Counted from the first letter of the stretch, positions 42,277 to 51,757 are shown. The stretch is 64,000 nucleotides of DNA from Ornithinimicrobium ciconiae (GCF_007197575.1 NZ_CP041616.1:1-64000), one strand, 5' to 3'. Made by a program: numbers and translations. The notes: generated by a model not told the origin, from the letters alone.

Positions 42277-42304
42277 TTTGTTGCAGAGCCGTCGCCGTCG
42301 CGCG

Positions 42305-42841
42305 TCACGCCTTGTTGCGTCGAGCACGGTAGGCCTGGGCGGCCATCCGGTTGGTGCACCCGGCGTCGCAGTAGCGCCGGGACCGGTTACGGGACAGGTC
42401 CACCAGCACGTTGTCGCAGTCGTCGGCAGCGCACACCGCCATCCGCTCGGTCTCACCCGAGCGGATGACATCGACCAGCGCCATCGCCGCCTCCACCGCC
42501 ATCCGCTCCCCCAGTGGCTGATCGTCACGGGTCGCGTGCAGGTGCCAGTCCCACTCGTCGTGGCGGACCAGTTGGGGCAGGGCCCGGCAGTCCCGCAGCA
42601 GCAGGTTGACCTCCTCCACCATCGCCTCCTGCTCGGACAGCCACAGCCGCCCCAGCCGCTCCCGCAGGTCCAGCACCTGGCGGAACTCGGCCTCGTCGTG
42701 GGTCCGGCTCCCGGTCCACTGCCACTCGGTGACGAAGTCCTCGAGCTCCTCACGGCTCGCCAGCCCCTGCGGCGGGTGGGCCGTGTTGATCAGTGCCACC
42801 GTTGACGCGAGAGACACCTCGGTGTCATGAGCAAAAATCAT
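42305..42841 (-). CDS. CGNR zinc-finger regulator
   Basis: A 178-aa protein of the ABATE/CGNR group. The N-terminal stress-response domain starts FAHDTEVSLASTVALINTAH; the C-terminal CGNR zinc finger has CAADDCDNVLVDLSRNRSRR then YCDAGCTNRMAAQAYRARR with four cysteines (the CGNR block reads CTNR here). These proteins are putative transcription factors. AGGAG precedes the ATG. It is divergent from the EamA exporter gene and may control it; the intergenic region holds an inverted repeat. Confidence 0.9.
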   Translation of the reverse strand: MIFAHDTEVSLASTVALINTAHPPQGLASREELEDFVTEWQWTGSRTHDEAEFRQVLDLRERLGRLWLSEQEAMVEEVNLLLRDCRALPQLVRHDEWDWHLHATRDDQPLGERMAVEAAMALVDVIRSGETERMAVCAADDCDNVLVDLSRNRSRRYCDAGCTNRMAAQAYRARRNKA

Positions 42842-42859
42842 CTTGACTCCTGACGTCGA

Positions 42860-42888
42860 AAGGGCGTACCGTCATCAGTCTAGCCCTT
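42860..42888. promoter_or_regulatory. Inverted repeat between CGNR and EamA genes
   Basis: AAGGGC and GCCCTT separated by 17 bases in the divergent promoter region; candidate site for the CGNR regulator. Short arms, so only suggestive. Confidence 0.35.
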
Positions 42889-42947
42889 CTTGACCCATGA
42901 CGACGATGCCAGGGTCTTCACCCCCACCCTCGTGAGGAGGACCTCCC

Positions 42948-43931
42948 ATGCGCTCCCGCACTGTCATCGGCCTCGCCTTCGCGCTCCTGTCGGCGCTGAC
43001 CTTCGCCACCTCTGGCTCCCTGGCCAAGGGTCTGCTGGAGTCGGGCTGGTCCCCGGGCGCAGCCGTGACGTGGCGGGTCGGTGTGGCCTCTCTCGTGCTG
43101 CTGCTGCCCGGCCTGCTGATGATGCGTGGGCGCTGGCACCTGATGCGGCGCGGCTGGGTCAGCATGGCGTTGTTCGGCCTGCTGGCCGTGGCGGCCTGCC
43201 AGCTCAGCTACTTCCTGGCGGTGGACCGCATCTCGGTGGCCGTGGCGCTGCTGCTGGAGTACCTCGGCATCATCCTCGTGGTGGGCTGGCTCTGGGCACG
43301 GCACGGTCAGCGGCCCCGCCCGCTCACCGTCGTCGGGGCAGCGGTCGCGGTGGCCGGCCTGGTCTTCGTCCTGGATGTCTTTGGTGCTGTGGACGTGGAC
43401 CTGATCGGCGTCCTGTGGGGCCTGTGCGCCGCGATCGGACTGGCCGTCTACTTTGTCGTCTCTGCCGATGACAGCACCGGGCTGCCGCCGCTGGTGCTGG
43501 CCACCGGCGGTCTCACCATTGGCACCCTCGCGCTGATCGCTGCGGGTCTGGTCGGGATCGTGCCGATGACCACGGCCACGGCCGACGTGCAGCTGGCCAG
43601 CCTCTCGGTGCCGTGGTGGGCTGCAATCCTGTTGCTCGGCATCGTGGCCGCGGCCTTCTCCTACGCCACCGGCATCGCCGCCACGCGACGGCTGGGGTCC
43701 AAGCTAGCCTCGTTCGTGGGCCTGACCGAGGTGATGTTCGCTTTCGTCTGGGCCTGGGTGCTGCTGGGGCAGATGCCCGCGACGATCCAGTTCGTGGGCG
43801 GCCTGCTGATCCTGACCGGTGTCGTCCTCGTCAAGATCGACGAGCGACCCGAGGACGTGCACCCCGGAGAGCCGACGCTGCCCGAGACCCACCGCGAGCC
43901 CGACGCACGACCCGAGCCGATCGGCGTCTGA
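42948..43931 (+). CDS. EamA family transporter (DMT superfamily)
   Basis: A 327-aa membrane protein with ten predicted helices in two EamA repeats (about 5-140 and 150-295). Typical segments are ALLSALTFATSGSLAKGLLE, LSYFLAVDRISVAVALLLEY and the second-repeat AAFSYATGIAATRRLGSKLA with the E of VGLTEVMFAF. The family exports amino acids and metabolites. GAGGAGG ribosome site. Probably controlled together with the divergent CGNR gene; terminated by a strong hairpin at 43945. Confidence 0.92.
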   Translation: MRSRTVIGLAFALLSALTFATSGSLAKGLLESGWSPGAAVTWRVGVASLVLLLPGLLMMRGRWHLMRRGWVSMALFGLLAVAACQLSYFLAVDRISVAVALLLEYLGIILVVGWLWARHGQRPRPLTVVGAAVAVAGLVFVLDVFGAVDVDLIGVLWGLCAAIGLAVYFVVSADDSTGLPPLVLATGGLTIGTLALIAAGLVGIVPMTTATADVQLASLSVPWWAAILLLGIVAAAFSYATGIAATRRLGSKLASFVGLTEVMFAFVWAWVLLGQMPATIQFVGGLLILTGVVLVKIDERPEDVHPGEPTLPETHREPDARPEPIGV

Positions 43932-43944
43932 GGCAGGGCCGGGT

Positions 43945-43993
43945 GCCGTATGCCGTGGGGCGGGGCACGCGACCCCGCCCCACGGCATACGGC
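43945..43993. terminator. Bidirectional terminator between EamA and ugd
   Basis: Perfect 21-bp stem (43945-43965 with 43973-43993) around the loop CACGCGA, lying between convergent genes, so it can end both transcripts. Confidence 0.85.
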
Positions 43994-43997
43994 CTGG

Positions 43998-45164
43998 TCA
44001 GTCCCGGCTGTAGAGGTCGCGGGTGTAGAGCTTGTCGCCGAAGATGGCGGTCGAGGCGTCGAGCCGATTGGCCACGATCACGTCCGTCACCGCGTTGAAC
44101 TCCTCGATGTCGGCAATCACCCGGCAGCCCTGGAAGGTCGGCTCCCCCAGCGTCGGCTCATAGATGACCACCTCCACGCCGCGCGCCTGCAGCCGGGACA
44201 TCACACCCTGGATGCTGGAGGCCCGGAAGTTGTCCGAGCCCGCCTTCATGATGAGGCGGTAGATGCCCACGGTCTGCGGTGCGCGCGCCAGGATGTCGGA
44301 GGCGACGAAGTCCATCCGGGTGGTGTTGGCATCCACGATCGCCGTGATCAGGGTCTGCGGCACGTCGCCATAGTTGGCGAGCAGCTGACGGGTGTCCTTG
44401 GGCAGGCAGTAGCCGCCGTAGCCGAAGGACGGGTTGTTGTAGTGGGCACCGATGCGGGGGTCCAGCCCGACGCCCTCGATGATCTGCTGGGTGTCCAGGC
44501 CGCGGGTGAGCGCATAGGTGTCGAGCTCGTTGAAGTAGGCCACCCGCATCGCCAGGTAGGTGTTGGCGAACAGCTTGATCGCCTCGGCCTCGGTCGGCCC
44601 GGTGAGCAGGACCGGCACCTCCTTGTCCTGGGCGCCCTCGAGGAGCATCTCGGCGAACCGGCGGCCCTTCTCCCCGGTGTCTCCCACGATGATCCGGGAG
44701 GGGTGCAGGTTGTCGTAGAGCGCCCGGCCCTCGCGCAGGAACTCCGGGGAGAACAGGATCGTGGTGCCGGGGTGCTTCTGGCGCAGCCGCTCGGTGAAGC
44801 CGACGGGGATGGTGGACTTGATGACCACCGTGGCCCCCGGGTTGTGCGTGAGCACGCCGCGCAGGACCGCCTCCACGCTGGAGGTGTCGAAGAAGTTGGT
44901 GTCGGTGTCGTAGTCGGTCGGCGTGGCGATCACGACCCACTCCGCACCGTCATAGGCCTGGGCAGGGTCCGTGGTGGCCTGCAGGTTCAGCTCGCGGGTG
45001 GACAGATAGTCCTGGAGCTCGGGATCGACGATCGGGCTGACCCGGTTGTTGAGCTGCTCGACCTTGGCCTCGTTGATGTCTAGCGCCACGACCTCGTGGT
45101 GCTGGGCCAGCACGACCGCGTTGGACAGCCCCACATAGCCGGTTCCGACGACTGCAACCTTCAT
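43998..45164 (-). CDS. ugd: UDP-glucose 6-dehydrogenase
   Basis: A 388-aa nucleotide-sugar dehydrogenase that oxidises UDP-glucose to UDP-glucuronate with two NAD. N-terminal Rossmann motif [19 protein letters not shown], the ATPTDYD segment, [15 protein letters not shown], the substrate motif [34 protein letters not shown] and the catalytic cysteine in [18 protein letters not shown]-GlcA feeds capsule or surface-polysaccharide synthesis, but no glycosyltransferases are close. A CATACT hexamer and AAGGAGAG site precede the ATG. Confidence 0.95.
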   Translation of the reverse strand: MKVAVVGTGYVGLSNAVVLAQHHEVVALDINEAKVEQLNNRVSPIVDPELQDYLSTRELNLQATTDPAQAYDGAEWVVIATPTDYDTDTNFFDTSSVEAVLRGVLTHNPGATVVIKSTIPVGFTERLRQKHPGTTILFSPEFLREGRALYDNLHPSRIIVGDTGEKGRRFAEMLLEGAQDKEVPVLLTGPTEAEAIKLFANTYLAMRVAYFNELDTYALTRGLDTQQIIEGVGLDPRIGAHYNNPSFGYGGYCLPKDTRQLLANYGDVPQTLITAIVDANTTRMDFVASDILARAPQTVGIYRLIMKAGSDNFRASSIQGVMSRLQARGVEVVIYEPTLGEPTFQGCRVIADIEEFNAVTDVIVANRLDASTAIFGDKLYTRDLYSRD

Positions 45165-45250
45165 GACTCTCCTTGAGGTGGGATCGAGTCAGTATGCCGT
45201 GCGCTCACGAAGCCCGCCCGACCCGCCTCTCCCCCCGCTAGGGTGCCGCC

Positions 45251-46624
45251 ATGACAGCCACGGTGAGTGACCGCATACCGCGTCGTGCCGTGGCAGGTTA
45301 TGCCGCCGGGAGCGTCGGAACGGGCGGGTTCGGGACGCTGCCGGGGCTGGTGCTGGCCTACTACCTCACCGACACCCTCGCCGTCCCCGCCGCCCTCGCT
45401 GCCCTCGTGGTGATCGTGCCCAAGGTGTGGGACGTGCTGATTGACCCTGCGATCGGCGCGCTCAGCGACCGGGAGGCGCGCACCCGCCGCACCCGGACCC
45501 GGCTGATGGCGCTCGGGGCGCTGACCCTGCCGGTCGGCTTCATCGGGATGTTTGCCGCGCCGGGTGGGCTGTCCCCGGCTCTCGCGGGGGTGTGGGTGTT
45601 GGTCTTCTTCGTCCTCGCCACCAGCTCGTTCAGCCTGTTCCAGGTGCCCTATATCGCCCTGCCCGCGGACCTGACCGGCGACTATGCCGAGCGCACCCGG
45701 CTGATGGCGTGGCGCATCGCGGTGCTGGCCCTGGCCATCCTCCTCGTGGGAGCGGGGGGACCGGCGCTGCGCGACGGCGCCGGGGGCGACGCGGGTGGCT
45801 ATCTGGTGATGGGGGTCGTCATCGCGGTGTTGCTGCTGGCCGGGATGCTCGCCACGGTGCTCGGGGTGCGGGGCGCGGCTGAGGGGCACGAACCAACCCT
45901 CCCCACTGCGCAGGAGCCGGGCAGAACCTCCGCAAAATTTGCGGAGTATCGGGCCGGGGTTGCGGCGCTGCGGGAGCTGCCGAGCTATCGGGTGCTGCTG
46001 ATCGTCTTCGTCCTGCAGGCACTGGCCACCGGGGTGATGCTGGCCGCAGCGCAGTATGTCGCGACCTACACCCTCGATGACCAGGCCGCCCTGACCTTCC
46101 TGTTCGTCGCCCTCGTCGGGCCGGCCCTGCTGGTCATGCCGTGGTGGGCCCGGTATGCCGCACGCGAGGGCAAGCGCAGCGCGTTCGCGCTCGCGTCGCT
46201 CCTGTTCGCGCTGGCCAGCCTCAGCCTGATCGCCCTGGTCTGGGCACCGGGCTGGTGGGTGTACCTGCCGGTGGCGCTGGCCGGCGTGGGTTATGCCGGC
46301 ATGCAGCTGTTCCCGTTGGCGATGCTGCCTGACGTGATCAGCGCGGCGGGCCGGGAGCGGGGTGGCGCGATGAGCGGGCTGTGGACCGCCGGGGAGACGG
46401 CAGGGATGGCGCTGGGGCCGGCCGTCGTGCTGCTCCTGCTCGCCGTGGGTGGCTTTCGCTCCAGCACCGGTGACGTCGTCCTCTCCCAGCCGGACGCGGC
46501 GCACCTGCTGATCGTGCTGGCCTTCTCCGTGATCCCCGCCGCCCTGGTGGGCATGAGCCTGGTGGTGCTGCGGTCCTACCGTGACCCGATCCACTCCCCG
46601 ACGAGCGCGAAGGTGAGCCCATGA
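45251..46624 (+). CDS. GPH/MFS-type sugar or cation symporter-like transporter
   Basis: A 457-aa carrier with twelve predicted helices. The N-terminal YAAGSVGTGGFGTLPGLVLA, the loop KVWDVLIDPAIGALSDREAR and FQVPYIALPADLTGDYAER are typical of the GPH (melibiose-carrier-like) family. The central cytoplasmic loop (about 205-235) contains the translated repeat units of locus D. The next gene, a PLP lyase, overlaps by four bases, so transport and cleavage of one substrate is plausible. TAGGGT six bases before the ATG indicates a leaderless start. Confidence 0.87.
   Translation: MTATVSDRIPRRAVAGYAAGSVGTGGFGTLPGLVLAYYLTDTLAVPAALAALVVIVPKVWDVLIDPAIGALSDREARTRRTRTRLMALGALTLPVGFIGMFAAPGGLSPALAGVWVLVFFVLATSSFSLFQVPYIALPADLTGDYAERTRLMAWRIAVLALAILLVGAGGPALRDGAGGDAGGYLVMGVVIAVLLLAGMLATVLGVRGAAEGHEPTLPTAQEPGRTSAKFAEYRAGVAALRELPSYRVLLIVFVLQALATGVMLAAAQYVATYTLDDQAALTFLFVALVGPALLVMPWWARYAAREGKRSAFALASLLFALASLSLIALVWAPGWWVYLPVALAGVGYAGMQLFPLAMLPDVISAAGRERGGAMSGLWTAGETAGMALGPAVVLLLLAVGGFRSSTGDVVLSQPDAAHLLIVLAFSVIPAALVGMSLVVLRSYRDPIHSPTSAKVSP
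45889..45955 (+). repeat. Dispersed AAACCTCTC repeat, locus D (translated)
   Basis: Two diverged units: ACCAACCCTCCCCACTGCGC and AGAACCTCCGCAAAATTTGC, joined through CAGGAGCCGGGC. The TGCGCAGGAG block is shared with locus B. The units encode part of the central loop (PTLPTAQEPGRTSAKFAEYR) of the transporter. Confidence 0.5.
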
Positions 46625-48072
46625 CGCAGGACCGGCCCGATCCCCACTTCACCCCTGCCCTCGATGCCGGGGCAGTGCTGGCCCAGCTGTCGGCATACCG
46701 CTCCCTGGACGCACCGACCCATGGCGGGTCGGTGCTCTCCTATGTCTATGACAGCGGCCTGGCCGAGCTCGACGAGCTCGCGGGCCGTGCCGTCCAACTC
46801 GCGCTGCCGGTCAACGGTCTGGACCCGACGACCTTCCCCTCCGTGGCCCTGATGGAGGCAGACCTGGTCAGCTTCGGGCGGACCATCCTGCATGGGTCCG
46901 AGGCGGTCGGCTCCGTGACCTCCGGGGGGACCGAGAGCTGCCTGCTCGCGGTCAAGGCCGCCCGAGACCGGTGGGCGGCAGCAGGTCCGGCAGATGGCCG
47001 CCCGCGCCTGGTGCTGCCGGCATCTGCGCACGCGGCCTTCCACAAGGCAGCGCACTATCTGGGGCTGGACCTGGAGGTGGTGCCCGTCGACCCGGTCACC
47101 GGGGTGCCCGACGGTCGCGACCTGATCGGCCGACTGGATGAGCGGACGGCCCTGGTGGTCGTCTCCGCACCGAGCTATCCGCACGGGGTGCTCGACCCGG
47201 TTGTCGAGGTGGCCGCCGCGGCTGCCGAGCGGGGTGTCCCGTGCCACGTCGATGCCTGCATCGGCGGCCTGGTGCTGCCGTTCTGGGCCGAGGCCGGCGG
47301 CGTGGCGGCGCCGGAGTGGGACTTCCGGGTGCCCGGCGTCAGCAGCATCTCGGCCGATCTGCACAAGTTTGGCTATGCCCCCAAGGGCGCCTCGCTGCTG
47401 CTCTTCGCCGACCGGGAGCTCGATCTGGAGCGCTACTTCGCGCTGACCGACTGGCCGGGATATCCCGTGGTGAACCCCACGATCCTGGGGTCCCGCTCGG
47501 CGACCTCGCTGGCAGCGGCCTGGGCGGTCACCACGGCGCTAGGAGTGTCGGGATACACGGATCTGACCCGGCAGATGGTGGCCGCGACCACCGAGGTCAC
47601 CCGGTGCCTGGACCAGATCACGGGCCTCCGGGTCCTCGGTGAGCCCGCCGGCCCGCTCCTGGCCGTCGTGGCAGACGAGACGGTCCCCGCCGAGGACCGC
47701 GTCCACCCGCACCTGTGGGCGGCTGCCTCGGCCCGGCGCGGATTCATCCTGCAGGGCCAGCCGGCCCTGCAGCAGACCGACGGGTCGTGGCTCCCCCGCT
47801 CGACGCACCTGACGATCACGCCGGCCACGGCCGGGGTCCTGCCCGCTCTGACCGCCACGCTGCACGAGAGCGCCGAGGAGGTGCGCGGCGCCACGGTCGA
47901 GCTGCCTGCAGACCTGCCGGTTCCCGACCCCGCCACGCTGGCCGCCGGCGCGCGGCGGAGCGGGGATCTGGATCTGACGCAGGTGCTGGCCCTGATCGAG
48001 GCGCTGCCCCGCGACGTCTCCGCCACGTTGCTGAGTCAGTTCCTGGCCGCGTTCACCGCACCGTCCTCCTGA
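46621..48072 (+). CDS. PLP-dependent decarboxylase/lyase, sphingosine-1-phosphate-lyase-like
   Basis: A 483-aa fold-type I PLP enzyme of the group II decarboxylase family. The cofactor region is GSVTSGGTESCLLAVKAARD, the aspartate is in PCHVDACIGGLVLPFW and the lysine in SSISADLHKFGYAPKGASLL. That last block resembles sphingosine-1-phosphate lyase (SADTHKYGYAPKG) more than glutamate decarboxylase. The substrate in this organism is not evident. ATG overlaps the transporter stop, so the two genes are coupled. The last 100 residues include a C-terminal extension rich in Ala and Leu. Confidence 0.87.
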   Translation: MTQDRPDPHFTPALDAGAVLAQLSAYRSLDAPTHGGSVLSYVYDSGLAELDELAGRAVQLALPVNGLDPTTFPSVALMEADLVSFGRTILHGSEAVGSVTSGGTESCLLAVKAARDRWAAAGPADGRPRLVLPASAHAAFHKAAHYLGLDLEVVPVDPVTGVPDGRDLIGRLDERTALVVVSAPSYPHGVLDPVVEVAAAAAERGVPCHVDACIGGLVLPFWAEAGGVAAPEWDFRVPGVSSISADLHKFGYAPKGASLLLFADRELDLERYFALTDWPGYPVVNPTILGSRSATSLAAAWAVTTALGVSGYTDLTRQMVAATTEVTRCLDQITGLRVLGEPAGPLLAVVADETVPAEDRVHPHLWAAASARRGFILQGQPALQQTDGSWLPRSTHLTITPATAGVLPALTATLHESAEEVRGATVELPADLPVPDPATLAAGARRSGDLDLTQVLALIEALPRDVSATLLSQFLAAFTAPSS

Positions 48073-48079
48073 CTGTTCC

Positions 48080-48168
48080 GAGCCTCCCCCACGAGGTGAT
48101 CTGCGTACCAAACCTCCCCAAAGAGGTGATCTACGCGTACGAAATCTCACCAAGAGCTGGGATGAGGT
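48080..48168 (+). repeat. Dispersed AAACCTCTC repeat, locus E
   Basis: Three tandem units of about 30 bp before the RND gene: CCTCCCCCACGAGGTGATCT, CCTCCCCAAAGAGGTGATCT and a diverged TCTCACCAAGAGCTGGGATG. Each unit can form a small CCTC/GAGG hairpin. The linkers GCGTACCAAA and GCGTACGAAA match those of locus C. Confidence 0.55.
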
Positions 48169-48214
48169 CATACTTTGTCTGCTGCCCTGTCGAACCGGTG
48201 AGGGAACCCACTCC

Positions 48215-51200
48215 ATGACGAAGCTGACCAGGTTCAGCGTGCACAACCGCGCGCTGATCGCCCTGACCACCCTGTTTGCGATCTTCTTTGGTCTCAACGC
48301 GATGAGTTCGCTGCCCCGCGAACTGTTTCCCTCATTGCAGTTCCCCATCCTGGCGGTGGCCACCCCGGTCCCGGACGCGAGCGCCGCGGTCGTCGAGGAG
48401 CAGGTCAGCGACCGCATCGAGACTGCGGCCCAGGGTCTGGACAGCGTGGTCGAGGTGCAGTCCCAGTCGATGGAAGGGTTCTCGGTGGTGACCATCGAGC
48501 TCGACTACGGCACGGACCTGGGCGCCGCCCAGACGGATCTGCAGCGCTCGGTCCTCGGCCTCCCGGGGCTGCCCGAGGGCGCCGATCCTCAGATCGTCGC
48601 GGGCAACATCGATGACTTCCCCATCATCCAGCTGTCCGCCACCGGTGGGGACAGCCCGGACGACCTGCTCCAACGGCTGCGCAATGTCGTCATCCCGGAG
48701 CTGGAGGACCTCGACGGGGTCCGGGATGTCCAGCTCACCGGGATCTCCGACCAGATCGTGCGGATCGACCTCGACCCGGCTGCTGCGGCGGAGGCCGGAG
48801 TCAGCGGGGCGACGGTCGCACAGCTGCTCCAGGCCAACGGCGTGCTGGTGCCCGCGGGAACGATCACCGACGACGGTGAGGAGTTGCTGGTCACCGTCGG
48901 CACCAGACTCACCGACGTCGAGGAGCTGCGCGCCCTGCCACTGGTCGCGCCCAGCGTGCCTGGCCTGCCGCCCGCGAGTGACATCCCCGCCGCGGGCGAG
49001 GTTCCGGCTGAGGGCGAGGTCCCGGCCGAGGGCGAGGTCCTGGCTGAGGGTGAGTTGCCCGCCGAGGGCGAGGTCCCGGCTGAGGGTGGATTGCCCGCCG
49101 AGGGTGCGGTCCCGGCCGCACCTGGGCCGCCGCTCACCCTGGGCGATGTGGCACAGGTGGAGCTGACCGAGCAGGACGCCACGGCATACACCCGGACCAA
49201 TGGCGAGCCGAGCGTCGGCCTATCCATCACCAAGACTCCCGACGGCAACGCGGTCAACATCTCGCATGCGCTCACCGAGATCACGCCCGAGCTCGAGGAG
49301 CAGCTCGGTGGTGGCCAGCTGCAGATCATCTTTGACCAGGCCCCCTTCATCGAGCAGTCGATCGAGGGTCTGACCACCGAGGGCCTGCTGGGCCTGGTCT
49401 TCGCGATCGTCGTGGTGCTGCTGTTCCTGCTGTCGCTGCGGCTGACGCTGGTCACCGCCATCAGCATCCCGTTGTCGCTGCTGATCGCACTGCTGGGCCT
49501 GCAGGCGGCGGGATACTCCCTCAACATCCTCACGCTGGGCGCCCTGACGATCTCCATCGGTCGCGTCGTCGACGACTCGATCGTGGTGATCGAGAACATC
49601 AAGCGCCACAGCCGTCTCGGTGAGCCACGGATCACCGCGATCCTGCGGGCGGTGCGCGAGGTCGCGGGGGCGATCACCTCGGCGACGGTCTCCACGGTGG
49701 CGGTCTTCCTGCCGATGGCCTTCGTCGGCGGGCAGGTGGGCGAGCTGTTCCGTCCGTTCGCGCTGACCATCGCCATCGCCATGGGCGCCTCGCTGCTGGT
49801 CGCGCTGACGATCATCCCGGTGCTGGGCTACTGGTTGCTCGGACGTGGGGCGGAAGAGCCGGGTGCCGTCCAGGAGCGTGCGGCCGAGGACAGCGGGCGG
49901 GTGGAGCCCGACAGCGACGCACCGGCCGAGGAGATGCCCGCAGAGGCCCCGGGCCGCGAGGGCCACCCGGCTCCCCTGCTGGAGGCGGACGCTCCCGACC
50001 GGCTCCAGCGCGGCTACCTCACCGTCCTGCGTCCTGCCCTGGCCCACCCGGTCTGGTCCCTGCTCCTGGCGCTGGCCATCCTGGCCGGCACCGGAGCGGC
50101 CGCCACCCAGCTCAAGACGGACTTCATCGGCGACTCCGGCGCTGACAGCCTCACCGTGACGCTGTCGCTGCCCTCGGGCAGCACGCTGGAGCAGACCAAC
50201 ACGGCCAGCCAGGACCTGGAGGACTGGCTGCTCGCGCGTGACGAGGTCGAGTCCTACCAGGCCACTGTCGGTTCCACCGGCGGCATCGAGGCAGTCTTCC
50301 TGGGCAGCGCCGCCAACACCTCCTCCCTGGCCGTCACCCTGGCGGAGGGCACCGACGGGGACGCGTTCAGTGCGCTGCTGAAGGCCGACGCACCCACCCC
50401 GGAGGGAGCCAACCTCACGGCCTCCTCCGCGAACGCCGCCCCCGGCGCCACCCACCTTGAGGTCGTGGTCACCGGTCAGGACCGGGACGACCTGGCGGCC
50501 ACGGCCGACGACGTCGCGGGGGTGCTGACGCAGATCGGTGCCGAGGACGTCACCAACAACCTCACCGACACGGTGCCCGGACTGGATGTCACCGTGGACC
50601 GCGCCGCAGCCGCCGAGGCGGGGGTGACGGAGTCCCAGATCGGGCAGACCGTCGCGGCCGCGATGGGCGGCAGCACCGTGGGTCGGGTGACGCTGGGGAC
50701 GGCACCGACGTCGGTGGTGGTCCACCAGGGCGAGGCACCGGCGGACCTGTCGGCCCTGGCCGACCTGCCCGTCGCGAGCGGCCCAGAGGGTGCGATCACC
50801 CTCTCGGACGTGGCCACCCTCGAGCGCGTCGACCAACAGGTCCGGATCACCCGCATCGACGGCCTCCGCAGCGCGACCATCACCGCGGCGGCGACCGGGG
50901 ACGACCTCGGTGCCCTGACCGCCGAGGTCCAGGAAGGACTCGACGGGTTGAGCCTGCCCGACGGAGTGCGTGCCGAGATCCGGGGTGTCAGCGCCGAGCA
51001 GGCCGACGCGTTCGCCAGCCTGGGGTTGGCCCTGCTCGCCGCGATCGCCATCGTCTATCTGGTGATGGTGGCGACCTTCAACAGCCTGGTGCAGCCCCTG
51101 CTGCTGATGGTGTCGGTGCCCTTTGCGGCGACCGGATCACTGGCGATGCTCCTGCTCACCGACACCCCGCTGGACGTGGCCGCGATGATCGGCATGCTGA

Positions 51201-51538
51201 TGCTGGTCGGCATCGTGGTCACCAACGCAATCGTGCTGATCGACCTGGTCAATCAGTATCGCCGCCGCGGCCACTCCGTGCACGACGCCCTCATCGAGGG
51301 TGCCCGGCACCGGTTCCGCCCGATCGTCATGACAGCGCTGGCCACCATCGGTGCGCTGACGCCGATGGCGCTGTCCATCACTGGCGGTGGAGCGTTCATC
51401 TCCCAGCCGCTGGCCCTGGTCGTGATCGGCGGCCTGATCAGCTCGACGGCCCTGACCCTGCTCCTCGTCCCGGTGCTGTATCGCCTGGTCGAGGGATGGC
51501 TCGAGCGTCGGGCTCGCCGCGCTGCCGCACGGGCTTGA
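48215..51538 (+). CDS. RND superfamily efflux pump (AcrB/HAE1-like)
   Basis: A 1,107-aa proton-driven exporter. One N-terminal helix (about 15-33), a large exterior domain, helices 2-6 from about 390 to 545, a second exterior domain and helices 8-12 from about 930 to 1090. The proton relay is VVDDSIVVIENIKRHSRLGE (Asp-Asp in helix 4). The first exterior domain holds a proline/glutamate repeat (PAEGEV and LPAEGE units, about 252-302) encoded by 18-base units at about 49003-49113. HAE1-like pumps in Gram-positives lack an outer-membrane partner. The start has a GTGAGGG site; a CATACT promoter hexamer lies near 48168. Confidence 0.9.
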   Translation: MTKLTRFSVHNRALIALTTLFAIFFGLNAMSSLPRELFPSLQFPILAVATPVPDASAAVVEEQVSDRIETAAQGLDSVVEVQSQSMEGFSVVTIELDYGTDLGAAQTDLQRSVLGLPGLPEGADPQIVAGNIDDFPIIQLSATGGDSPDDLLQRLRNVVIPELEDLDGVRDVQLTGISDQIVRIDLDPAAAAEAGVSGATVAQLLQANGVLVPAGTITDDGEELLVTVGTRLTDVEELRALPLVAPSVPGLPPASDIPAAGEVPAEGEVPAEGEVLAEGELPAEGEVPAEGGLPAEGAVPAAPGPPLTLGDVAQVELTEQDATAYTRTNGEPSVGLSITKTPDGNAVNISHALTEITPELEEQLGGGQLQIIFDQAPFIEQSIEGLTTEGLLGLVFAIVVVLLFLLSLRLTLVTAISIPLSLLIALLGLQAAGYSLNILTLGALTISIGRVVDDSIVVIENIKRHSRLGEPRITAILRAVREVAGAITSATVSTVAVFLPMAFVGGQVGELFRPFALTIAIAMGASLLVALTIIPVLGYWLLGRGAEEPGAVQERAAEDSGRVEPDSDAPAEEMPAEAPGREGHPAPLLEADAPDRLQRGYLTVLRPALAHPVWSLLLALAILAGTGAAATQLKTDFIGDSGADSLTVTLSLPSGSTLEQTNTASQDLEDWLLARDEVESYQATVGSTGGIEAVFLGSAANTSSLAVTLAEGTDGDAFSALLKADAPTPEGANLTASSANAAPGATHLEVVVTGQDRDDLAATADDVAGVLTQIGAEDVTNNLTDTVPGLDVTVDRAAAAEAGVTESQIGQTVAAAMGGSTVGRVTLGTAPTSVVVHQGEAPADLSALADLPVASGPEGAITLSDVATLERVDQQVRITRIDGLRSATITAAATGDDLGALTAEVQEGLDGLSLPDGVRAEIRGVSAEQADAFASLGLALLAAIAIVYLVMVATFNSLVQPLLLMVSVPFAATGSLAMLLLTDTPLDVAAMIGMLMLVGIVVTNAIVLIDLVNQYRRRGHSVHDALIEGARHRFRPIVMTALATIGALTPMALSITGGGAFISQPLALVVIGGLISSTALTLLLVPVLYRLVEGWLERRARRAAARA

Positions 51539-51668
51539 CCCACGTGGGGTCTGCGATGAGTGAAAGGTCGAGCGGTCTCGCACGACGGCCGCCGGGCCCG
51601 ACCGGTGCGGTGCCCATCGGCTCCGGCTCGCGCTGACTGGCGAGAGCCGCCCGTGCCCGACCATTTGC

Positions 51669-51757
51669 GCTGGCAGTTCGGCAACGGCCACCGCGGCCCA
51701 CCCCGCTGACCTGCAGATATGTCGAGCGACCGGGACGTTGCCCGGCGAACTGCCAGC
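51669..51757. repeat. 89-bp inverted-repeat element, copy 1
   Basis: Ends in perfect 12-bp inverted repeats GCTGGCAGTTCG and CGAACTGCCAGC; the interior includes CCCGCTGACCTGCAGATATG. Pairing extends inward by six more base pairs after a four-base bulge. Confidence 0.75.
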
